Position numbers and translations under genes: made by a program. A stretch of DNA of 64,000 nt from Costus lasius. Its lineage: Eukaryota > Streptophyta > Magnoliopsida > Zingiberales > Costaceae. Location: positions 109,472,499 to 109,536,498 of the forward strand of contig CM050446.2 of the NCBI GenBank assembly GCA_027563935.2, in the 5' to 3' direction. This document shows, in pieces, positions 1 to 9,163 of the stretch; position 1 is the first letter of the stretch, and each line of letters opens with the position of its first letter. The notes under the pieces are model-generated. The model worked only from the letters and a program-made list of their open reading frames with translations. It was not told the DNA's origin and searched no databases.

Positions 1-1531
1 TACAACAGCACCTAAGTGGAAAGTGCTGGTCTCTTGGCGTTCCGCCCCGCGTCCCATGTCCGACTCCTCCACCAAAGATGACGAGTATACGCCAATGCCA
101 CCGCCGCATTCTCCTCAACCACAATCGCTGAGGGTTCACACCACACCCTCTTCTTCACAGAGACCATCATCTTCCACACAGCAGTAGCCTCCAGTCCAAA
201 CGCATAACAAGTTCAACATTCTGTTCCGCAATGCCGAGCAGGAATAATGTTACAGCTTGTTAGTACAATGCAAGGTGACCAACACACGCTACCTAGACCG
301 TGGCACACGGAGCATGTTAGGTCTTTTGGATGACATGGAGTGGCTTTACTCCAATGTTGGCTGGAACTAGTTTTTCCTTATGAACCATCCTACATATCTG
401 GGGCTCACACTGGAGTTTTTCAGTTCCATCGATGTCAGAGCAGAGACTATTATTGACACCGACCCCGGGCGCCTTACTTTCTAGCTGGGGAACATTAAGC
501 ACTCTATGACGCTAGCTCAGTTGCGCAGCGTCTATGGCTTCCCAAAGTCCTACACGTGCAAGGTACCTAGAGAATATTCAGATAACCATTTTTGGGGAGA
601 TATCACTTCAGAGTACAACTTTTCTGCACGAGTTGCCAGGCCACTAGCATCAGCAACCCAGTACTACGATACATCCATCGGATTATGACCCATACCATAT
701 TTGGACGCGGAGAGAGTGTTGGTATGATCCGTCAGTCAGAGTTATTTTATGGGCTATGTTACACTCTTTTCATGTAGACTCTGGATACCACCCGACAAAG
801 CAATTCAGCCGGGTTGCACATTCAAAGAAATGAGCTATCTTATGGGCGGCTTGATCACCCTGCTGTCGGTTTCTTTGAGAGCCATTCCATATAGTACACC
901 AGAAGCTCGTGGCAACAATTAACTCGATATCGAGTCATGCATTGCGATGAAGCTTCTAGTCCGCCGGGGTGATTCCTTCTGCCTCATCTTTAAAGACAGT
1001 CAATTCACCCTACCACTACCCAATACTGAGCACACTACTGTGTGCGAGAAGAAGAACTGGCGGATTCAACCGTTAGCTGATCCAGAGCCCGATCCAGTTG
1101 ACCTTGCTCCTCCTACCCTCGACGCATTTCACTTTGGCAGTGCTTCTTCTACGGGATCCATGATGACCCTTCTTTAGGAGATGTGCCAAGAGTAGCTTTG
1201 CTGGGGAGAGGTCCAGGACCAGATGGACATCAATTTATAGTACACGTGCCAGGAGCAGTCCTCCCATGGGGACAGATAGCGGGTCATGGAGACAGACGTA
1301 CAACGCTAGGTAAAGACGATGAATACTGTGTGGGAGAAGCTTTCTTCCTTGGATGAGAGGTTAGACTTCCTATCGGCTAATAACGTGGAGTGGGTGACCG
1401 ACTCTTCGGAGGAGGAACAATCCGACTATTCTTACCACGACAATAGTAAGAGCTCCAAGGCGCAAGAAGAAGTGAGCCTCCCTACTTCTGGATTTGCACC
1501 TACTCCTCTCACATATCCGGGCTTCGCATAG
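1..1531 (+). pseudogene. Athila-type ORF in env position, decayed (element A)
   Basis: This is a degenerate copy of the ORF that lies between pol and the 3' LTR in Athila-group Ty3/gypsy elements. It resembles the family known as ATHILA ORF-1 and has no proven function. Recognisable blocks in order are MEWLYSNVGWN (about 337-369), a GFP-containing block with NHFWGDIT (about 535-610), HTIFGRGESVGMIRQSELFY in another frame (about 690-750), and a PLPN..H..V..KNWR block (about 1010-1065). The tail at 1319-1531 is acidic and serine-rich. The same blocks occur in the same order at 34125-35015. Stops and at least two frame changes (near 640 and 780) break it. The 5' end lies outside the window. The assignment rests on motif order and on the position upstream of an LTR. 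Confidence 0.7.
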
Positions 1532-2321
1532 AGGACTATACGACTTTCAGAGTGGGTGAGCTGTCTGCTATCTGTTTGATATTATTTTTGGTTGTTGTGA
1601 TGCTTTTCTTTCATGATGTTAGTTTATCTGCTACATGATGATGCTACTTATGTGGATATTTTATTTGGTATTGTTCTTATATGCCACCATTTGAGGGCCT
1701 GGTCTCCAAGCCCTAACTATGTTGTGTGATATTTGAACATGATCTTATGTGCTGGTTTGTCATGTGATGTTTCTTGTCTTATATTATGTTTCTGATGTTG
1801 TCATGTGTAAGTTGATTTTATCTGGTTTGTCAAGATATGATAGTCATGTTTATAGATTGAATTATGAATGGTTGTTATCATGCTTTAATGATTTGCTTAT
1901 TATGCTTTAATGAAATTATTTTTATTCAGGCAATCTCAATTCAACCGATCGATTAGTTAATATGTGGTGACTCGAATTTTGATCCTATGATAGCTATGTA
2001 TAATCTTTAAGATCGAATTCAGGCATGGTATGGATTAATTATGATTTGTTGAATGCACCATCCAATTAGAATATACTTTGTGATCATGTCTATTTATTTT
2101 ATGATTTTGAAATCTTTTGATTAGAATGTTTAAAACTGTTAATTAGTGGGTCACACATTTTTGTGAATGTTCAATGATGACATGCTAGTAGTATACATAC
2201 GATTTCATATTAAGGTACATATTTACTTATTCATTCCTTGAGTCCTTACTTCTTATTGGGGGATGATTACATATGTGATGAAGAGCTCTACCTTTACTAT
2301 TAAAAAAAATGAAATTATTTT

Positions 2322-2455
2322 AGACTCCTCTACTTGGCACTGCGAAAAATTGGCAGTGGTACCTAAGATGTGAGTTGAAGTCTAAAAGAGACTCCTCTAC
2401 TTGACACTGCGAAAAATTGGCAGTTGTACCTAAGATATGAGTTGAAGTCTAATAT
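2322..2455 (+). repeat. Tandem stem-loop repeat, two 67-bp units
   Basis: Two units, 2322-2388 and 2389-2455, differ at only a few bases. Each begins AGACTCC and ends AAGTCT, so the ends can pair, and inside each is a CACTGC...GCAGTG stem (2338-2343 with 2353-2358 in unit 1). The second unit is mutated to GCAGTT. A single close copy sits at 61826-61890, in the 3' noncoding region of element K. Confidence 0.75.
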
Positions 2456-2797
2456 TCCCTTTAGTTTTGATTCTAAACCTAGATATAATGAGAAGAGATC
2501 ACACTAGAGCTTATTTCCCCAATAATACATTTGTGTCTAACATAACAAGTTGATTTTGGATGAATTGAATATGCATGAGTAGTATGTGTGCTTAATTGAG
2601 TTCTTTGTGTGCCGTTAGCTGAATGCCTTGACTTCTAGAGATTGTGGGACCTAACTGCTGAAAATTTTAGACATTATCTAATTGTTTGATTTATTCTGTC
2701 TGGATCATAGATTACTCATAGATATTATCTGATTAGGTTGCATGTTTTCAATTTGAATAATTACTTTCACACCTATCATGTGTTTCATTTTAGTTTA

Positions 2798-2815
2798 TTG
2801 CTTGAGGACAAGCAA
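2798..2815 (+). other. Pre-LTR stem-loop TTGCTTG-AGGA-CAAGCAA
   Basis: A perfect 7-bp inverted repeat with loop AGGA lies 21 bp before the LTR start. The same structure occurs at the same place at 3873, 9125, 36111, 56244 and 62384, with minor decay in some copies. Confidence 0.8.
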
Positions 2816-2836
2816 AGATCTAAGTCTGAGAGTATT

Positions 2837-3256
2837 TGATTTCTTGCATTTTGATAGTAATTTCTAGTATTATTTTATCTCAAAACAAGACTAATTTTGA
2901 TGTTTCTATGCTCCATATAGGCTTATTTACTTATTTGCTTCGGAATCTTCACTTTCCCTTGTGTTTGTGCAATTTTAGGTAAAATCACTCATTTTTGGAG
3001 CTTTTGGAGATTCTAAAGTCTTGAAGTGATTTCTTATGAGGAGACGAGGCTACATAGCAAATTTGGAATCAATTAGAGTTTACTTGAATATCACGGCCAG
3101 CCCAAGATTTCGGGGTTCACCCGTGATTCGCATGGAGGTCTGGGACTTCATAGAACACTTCAAGGCCAACCTAAGATTTTGGTGTTCGGCCATGATTTTA
3201 TCGAAGACAATTTTCCAGAAACGAACAGAATACTTCACGGCCAGGTGAACACGCCT
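2837..3256 (+). repeat. Athila LTR, 5' portion (element A), truncated
   Basis: The LTR starts with TG directly after the pre-PPT signals and carries the block GAATCTTCACTTTCCCTTG (2942-2960), which recurs near the start of the other Athila LTRs, then the GACGAGGCTACA block and CACGGCC-type palindromes. Homology stops abruptly at 3256, where family B internal sequence begins. The fragment at 10649-11088 could be the remainder of this LTR, but the two do not overlap, so this is inference. Confidence 0.6.
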
Positions 3257-3911
3257 GTGTTATATTATACCATCGTTTGGTATACTTTAAGTCTGTTGTG
3301 ATCAAGTAACAGAGGGAGAATTTTTAAAACAAATATTTAACCCTCTTGCAGAAAGATCAACAATGATTTAAATACCATGTCATTGACCGGCTTTCTCCAT
3401 GATTGAGAATAAAAAAATGGAGAAAAAGAGAAAGCTGTAGGCCAAGTGGACAACTCCGCTGACTTTGCGATTGAGACTATGAGTTAAATTATACTACTTT
3501 GTGGTATATTTTAAACAATGTTATGATGCTAACAGGAAAGGGCACATAACCGTTTAAAGACCAAATTGCATTAAAATCTCTTATCTTTAACATCACCAAG
3601 ATTCTTGAAATAAATTTATATCTATTGAGTAAGATGGATTTATTAAATTGAAAGTATCTGATATTTAGTGTGTGAAGAATGAATATCATGACATGAATTG
3701 TGAATTTTATCTTTCTTGGATTGTAACCCTTGGGAATTTATCTCTATTATGATTTTTCTTGAGGACTTGAGTTCTAAAAGATTGATTACTTGATTTGTGG
3801 ACTAAGAATTTTATTAAGGGCAAAAACAAATGAGTGTTCCTTATATTTAAATTCTTTATACATATTAAGGTATTGCTTGAGGATAAGCAAAATTCTAAGT
3901 CTAGGGTATTT
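3257..3911 (+). repeat. Family B internal 3' end (upstream duplicate)
   Basis: This block is nearly identical to 8508-9163, the sequence directly before the second LTR. It contains an ATACCA...TGGTAT stem-loop at its start and the pre-LTR stem-loop at 3873-3890. Its presence 5' of the first LTR means the locus reads internal-LTR-internal-LTR rather than as a simple insertion. Confidence 0.85.
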
Positions 3912-4478
3912 TGATGCGTTGCATTTGTATAGTGTTTTTGCCTATGTTTTAGATCATATTTTGGACGTATTTGCATGATTTTGTGCTACTTTTAGTGTTT
4001 TTATCTTACTTTGCACAGAATCTTCACTTTTCTTGGTTTTTGTGAAAATGTAGGTAAAATGGCCTAAAAATGATAGATTTTGAGGGTTTTGAAGCCAAAG
4101 CACGATTCCCGAAGATATCACGAGCTTACACGTCAAATTTGGAGTCAAAATAGTGAAGAATGCAAGAATTACGGCCTTGGCCATAATTCTGGGTCAGCCG
4201 TAATCTTGAATTCGAGCACAGGGCGAAACACGGCTAAGTTAAAAAGCTCACAGAAACTTTCATGGGTGAGGCCGTGAATCTATCACGGGCCGTGAATATT
4301 TCTGTTGCTTAAGTGTTTGTTGTACACACAGAGGCTTTTACGGCCGTGGCTGTGAACGTGTTACGGACCGTGAAAACGTCCGCCCTTTCGATTTTTCACT
4401 CGGTTCGACTCCAAATTAAACCAGAATTGAACCAAACTCTCCAGAAACCTTCCTAGATGGGTTCTATATTGATTAGAC

Positions 4479-4486
4479 TATAAAAG
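4479..4486 (+). promoter_or_regulatory. LTR TATA box
   Basis: TATAAAAG lies 567 bp into the LTR, after the palindrome-rich U3-like part. The second LTR has the same box at 9731-9738. Transcription would start about 30 bp downstream, which puts the stem-loop module and the primer-binding site in the RNA leader. Confidence 0.6.
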
Positions 4487-4890
4487 GAAGGGTTTTGGAA
4501 GGGTTTCGGGGGCTTCGAGGTGCGAAAACAGACGGCTGTAGCGGCAGCGGCGGAAATCCATTCTAGGGCAGAAATCGATCAGGAAGGCCACGCAAAGGAA
4601 GGATTAGAGGGTTGATCTTCGTCTCCACGTCGAGGGGAAGCCTTTCTACTATCTTGTCTAGCAATTTCCTATAATCTTTTAGGGTTTTCATGCGATTTTC
4701 ATTGATGAACATGCTGTTTACTTTGAATATGAACGTGTAAACCTACCTTTGGGATTTGGGGAATAGCCCGTTGACGATTTATGGATTAAATACATTGTTC
4801 TAAATCTTTTACATGAATTTTTATAGTATTGATTTGATTAAAATTGTGTTTATTTCGTGAATTACCCTGATCAAGTAATTTTATGTCTTA

Positions 4891-5100
4891 GACGTTGCGA
4901 GAAGGACCGGGAGGTGAATCGCAACGTCGGATCTATTCTTTTCAAACCTGTGAATCCGATCACGGGAGTAGTTCGGATTCGCTTGAAGGATTACCATGGT
5001 TTTTCACAGAACTTAATGAGTCTATTTTTGTTAATTGTCACGGGAGTAGAGAATTAATGTAAATAGATACCGGATTACACTCCGGGAGGAGGTAGTCTGT
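4891..5100 (+). other. LTR stem-loop module (H1-H4), family B
   Basis: H1 pairs GACGTTGCGA (4891-4900) with TCGCAACGTC (4919-4928). H2 pairs GAATCCG (4952-4958) with CGGATTC (4974-4980). H3 pairs 5021-5036 with 5052-5067 (15 of 16 positions, two of them G-U). H2 and H3 both carry the loop CACGGGAGTAG. H4 is a weaker GATTA/TAGTC pairing near 5073-5096. Related modules occur in most Athila-like LTRs here, with different stem bases that still pair. The second family B copy is at 10143-10352. Confidence 0.75.
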
Positions 5101-5402
5101 ACTTTAGGAAAAATCTCTTTCAAAACTATAATTTTCTGATTAAAGATTTATTTTTACTAAATTCATAATCGTCAATGTGGTGAAACCCTAAACCCTAATT
5201 TATCCGAATTGATTTTTAGCCAAAACCCTAAAACTACCTTTTTGTTTTCTTGCATTAGAAGATTCCACAACAAAAACACTATTTGAATCGTCTAGATATA
5301 AATCGACCGTGTAATTGGTATTTGACCACTAGATCCTCGTTGGGAACGATATCTTTTTATTACTTCGATAAATCCGTGCATTTGCGGATGCTATCAAGTT
5401 TT

Positions 5403-5420
5403 TGGCGCCGTTGCCGGGGA
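5403..5420 (+). other. Primer-binding site, tRNA-Asp type
   Basis: TGGCGCCGTTGCCGGGGA starts 6 bp after the LTR end and is the tRNA-Asp-type primer site known from Athila and Calypso elements. Decayed versions follow the other LTRs in the window. Confidence 0.85.
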
Positions 5421-5680
5421 TCAGGCCAGTCAATATTGATTTAATCGTGAGATTTATAGACTAGACATTTTTTTTTAATTTTGCTTTTGTTTTTGTTTTT
5501 GTTTTCATTTTTATTTATTTTTCACATTTTTTTTATATAGGTAGTTTTTTTTTTATTTTTCTCTTTTTAGATTAATACGTCGTATGTGCAGGAGAACTGA
5601 AAAATCACTTGTCTACATATTTTGCATTTCCTGTTCTACATTATATATTTTTGAATTTATTCCATAAATTGAAAAGAATA

Positions 5681-7195
5681 ATGTTTAACCAATGTCAATG
5701 GTCAAATCAGGGATATGTGCCACCTGTAAAGACTAGAGAATATGTACCACCAGTTGAATTTCAATCACCTGCAGCAAGGGTAAATTCTTTTTCTCAACAC
5801 ACTGAATATTTAAGAATGAAATCTTATGTAACTTGTGATATTTGTGGGAGTTATTATCATTATCCTTCTGAGTGTCAATTTGGAAATCCTGCCAGTTCTA
5901 ATTTATCATGGCACCAAGATGATCAGTATAATTCTAGATGAAAAAATCACCAAACTTTTTTTTATGAGGATTTCTCAAATAATATTTCAGAACCACACTT
6001 TGAGGAATCTGAAGAATCTATGCTAGAATCCATGCTTGAAAGAATTATGACAAATCAAAGTAAGAAACTTGAAGATCTTAGTGGGATGATTGCTCAGCTT
6101 ACTTCTCAAGTAGAATCTATATGTGCTAATACTAAAATGCTAGAAACCCAGATAGCACAGCAAAATTGTATACTTGAGTTTGATTTGGAAAGTGAGGATA
6201 ATCATAGTATGATTGATGGCACTAATAAAAATGACATAGAGGATGGAATCCAGGATAAATCTAAGAATTTTGTAGAGATGGATCAATCATTAGTCATGAC
6301 TCCTGATTGTGATTTACCTTCTGCAAATTTTGATGATTTTGAAAATTTGGATGATATTAAAAATTTTGATGATTGTGATTTACCTTCTTCAAATTTTGAT
6401 GGTTTGGATGATTTTGATTTACCTTCTTCTGCACTTTACCAGCCATCTAGTCCCCTCTCACATAATGAAGTGTCTTGCAACACAAATACTTGGGACATGT
6501 TTGAAAAGATACATGAATTTTTTGAGTCTTGTGAGAAGAAGGATGATGAATTTAAGAATCCTCAAGAAAGAATTAGCGAGATAGATGTGGATGAATTTGA
6601 CAGTGTTAAGATGGAGTACCCCATTGAAGAAAAAGAAATTGAGGAAAAAGATGAGGAAGAGAATCTTATGCATATTGTACCACCACCTCCATGTGAACCA
6701 TCAATCCTTTGTCTCCAGGAAAATTCATTAGAAATTTGCATGATAGATGATGGAGATGATTTTAAGGATAATGGTGATGAAGTGATTGAACTATTATTTG
6801 ACTCAAATGCTACCACAAGTACCAAAAAGATGATAACACATGAGATTCTTGATCACATTGGCATTGAGGTAAGTGAAAAACCAAAAATAAAATTTGAAAG
6901 CTTCTTGATCAATCCAGGGTATGAACTCTTTGATTTCAATTCTAATCTTCTTCCAATTGCTAATACAAATCTAAAGGAAGAATGCATGATTTTGCTCTTG
7001 GATAAATACAGAAAAATTATTGATTATTCTTTGCATGATTTTAACTCTTATTTTTCTATGCATGTACTAGTCACTGCAACATGGATCCACCTACTTAACT
7101 GGATGTATACTTTGGTGGACACACTCTTGAGGAGAAGGAAAAGTAGAAGATTATATGCTCTCTACTATGGCACAGACTCACCAACTCCACCATGA
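5681..7195 (+). pseudogene. Gag-like ORF of non-autonomous Athila family B (one stop)
   Basis: One reading frame of 505 codons is broken only by TGA at 5939-5941, where related copies have TGG. The start at 5681 is chosen because a similar short N-terminus begins other copies. A CCHC zinc knuckle (C52, C55, H60, C65) is followed by a QI-containing probable coiled coil (about 115-165) and a long acidic part with repeated DLPSxNFD motifs. A stretch near residues 400-465 (KPKIKFES... YRKIIDYSLHDF) resembles the segment before the RT core in Athila pol. The gag capsid domain, protease, RT core and integrase are absent. The ORF directly precedes the post-pol double stem-loop. Upstream, 5470-5600 is a T-rich leader. 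Function is inferred to be RNA binding. Confidence 0.65.
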
Positions 7196-7206
7196 CATAA
7201 AGCTAT

Positions 7207-7253
7207 GGTCAAGCTAATGACCTTAAACAAGCGCTTTTTGGGAGGCAACCCAA
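7207..7253 (+). other. Post-pol double stem-loop, family B
   Basis: GGTCA-AGCTAA-TGACC (7207-7222) is followed after AAGCGCT by TTGGG-AGGCAA-CCCAA (7238-7253). The same pair occurs at 33176, 54961 and 60885. It marks the pol/env-region boundary of Athila-type elements. Confidence 0.8.
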
Positions 7254-9163
7254 ATTTCTGACTTTTGTGATTCTTAGTTTTAGTTTTTGATTTGTTTTAG
7301 ATTTTTAGAAAATTTTTGCAGCATGTATTGATGAATTTTTATTGATAGAAAATCTTTTAATAAGTTGTTTTATATGTAGGAATTTTTAGAAAATTTTTAC
7401 ATGGAGAAAAGATGATCAACGAGACTATCACGGGTGCAGACGTGATTCATATACCAACCGTTATTCTTGCGGCAATTTCTTTGTGAGTATTAAGTTTTAA
7501 TTCTATATGCATATCTCCGATATCGCATGAGTAGCCTCACAATTGTCTGATTTATGCGCAGGCTTAGTGGATTTGATACCGATGCAGCCTCACACCATCA
7601 TTTTCATGATTTATTTGTGTGTGTGCGTTGTATCGGAATATTATGTGATTTATTTTGGTTGTTTTTATATGCTACTCGATACTTAGCTCGATATTGTATA
7701 TACTAGATGGTATTGAGTCTTAGGATGTTGTACATGACCCAGATGTGATAGTTTTGGACATGTTGGGTATTTGTCGTGTATATGTGATATCATGCGATGG
7801 TTTTGGGTGTCTGTTTGATGATTTTTGCATGAGGGAATGATTCTGAAGTATATTTTGATATTCGGTTTGAAATTGTGATTAAAAATGGTAAACTCAGTTA
7901 TGATTTGTGAGATTAGACGGTATTTGATATCTGGAAGTTGATTGCCGTGTAAAATTTGAATATCTACGTGATGATAATTTTTCCGGATTTTTTTGAATTG
8001 TAATTCTCATTTTTGATATAACTGTACAGGGTCTCGTTAACAAATACAAAGGGAACTCTTGCAAAAAAAATTTTCTAAAATTTTTCATTGATTGAATTTT
8101 TACACCTATGTAACAACTTAAGTCTAGGGTGTCCTTCATATATTTTGTTTTTTCATCAAAGCTTTATAGGTATGTATTTTGAATGTTTATGATTGTTAAG
8201 GATAGACAAATTTGTTTTACCCTAAATTTTTGAACTTAAGAAATATCTTGAGTGATTGATTTGATGACTTAGGGAATTTTTAAAATTTCATGTAGACTTA
8301 AATTATTGAGTAAATTCAATTCTGGTATTGATAACATACATATGTGAATTGTTATATGTTCATAGGACACATGCATAGTATCTTTATACTTGATGTTTAA
8401 TTTATCTATTTCTACTTGATAGAAATTTTTATGAATAGAAAATTGGTGATACATCTTTAAATTGAGAATTGCTCCAACTCCTCTAGTTGAGAAATCTTAA
8501 GTCATGAGTTATATTATACCATCGTTTGGTATACTTTAAGTCTGTTGTGATTAAGTAACAGAGGGAGAATTTTTAAAACAAATATTTAACCCTCTTGCAG
8601 AAAGATCAACAACAATTTAAATACCATGTCACTGACTGGATTTTTCCATGATTGAGAATAAAAAAAATAGAGAAAAAGAGAAAGTTGTAGGCCAAGTGGA
8701 CAACTCCGCTGACTTTGTGATTGAGACTATGAGTTAAATTATACTACTTTGTGGTATATTTTAAACAATGTTATGATGCTAACAGGAAAGGGCACATAAC
8801 CGTTTAAAGACCAAATTGCATTAAAATCTCTTATCTTTAACATCACCAAGATTCTTGAAATAAATTTATATCTATTGAGTAAGATGGATTTATTAAATTG
8901 AAAGTATCTGATATTTAGTGTGTGAAGAATGAATATCATGACATGAATTGTGAATTTTATCTTTCTTGGATTGTAACCTCTTGGGAATTTATCTCTATTA
9001 TGATTTTTCTTGAGTGACTTGAGTTCTAAAAGATTGATTACTTGATTTGTGGACTAAGTATTTTATTAAGGGAAAAAACAAATGAGTGTTCCTTATATTT
9101 ATATTCTTTATACATATTAAGGTATTGCTTGAGGACAAGCAAAATTCTAAGTCTAGGGTATTT
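7254..9163 (+). other. 3' noncoding region of family B
   Basis: About 1.9 kb of T-rich DNA shows no supported ORF. It includes CACGG-type palindromes near 7425. From 8508 it is the second copy of the block at 3257-3911, with a stem-loop ATACCA...TGGTAT and the pre-LTR stem-loop at 9125-9142. Confidence 0.65.

Larger units (their letters stand above)
1532..2836 (+). other. 3' noncoding region of Athila element A
   Basis: T-rich DNA without a credible ORF lies between the env-position ORF and the LTR. It holds a two-unit stem-loop repeat (2322-2455), a stem-loop just before the LTR (2798-2815) and a weak polypurine-tract position directly before 2837. The order matches the 3' ends of the other Athila-like copies in the window. 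Confidence 0.6.
3912..5396 (+). repeat. Family B LTR, copy 1 (1485 bp)
   Basis: The LTR begins TGATGCG and ends GCTATCA, giving terminal inverted TGAT/ATCA. It matches 9164-10648 over the same 1485 bp with roughly 28 base differences by eye (about 2%). It contains TTACGGCC-type palindromes (about 4160-4380), a TATA box at 4479 and a stem-loop module at 4891-5100, and is followed at 5403 by a tRNA-Asp primer-binding site. A short telomere-like AAACCCTAAACCCTAA stretch near 5190 lies inside it and is not a telomere. Confidence 0.92.

Noticed and set aside
3489..3689. 66-codon minus-strand ORF repeated exactly at 8739-8939
   Set aside because: It lies in the duplicated internal end of family B. 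The protein shows no motif and the DNA is AT-rich noncoding.
5185..5215. Telomere-like AAACCCTAAACCCTAA
   Set aside because: Only two units, also present in decayed form at 10437. It is part of the LTR sequence.
6309..6825. Extra ORFs on both strands within the family B ORF
   Set aside because: Shadow frames of the acidic-repeat part of the gag-like ORF.
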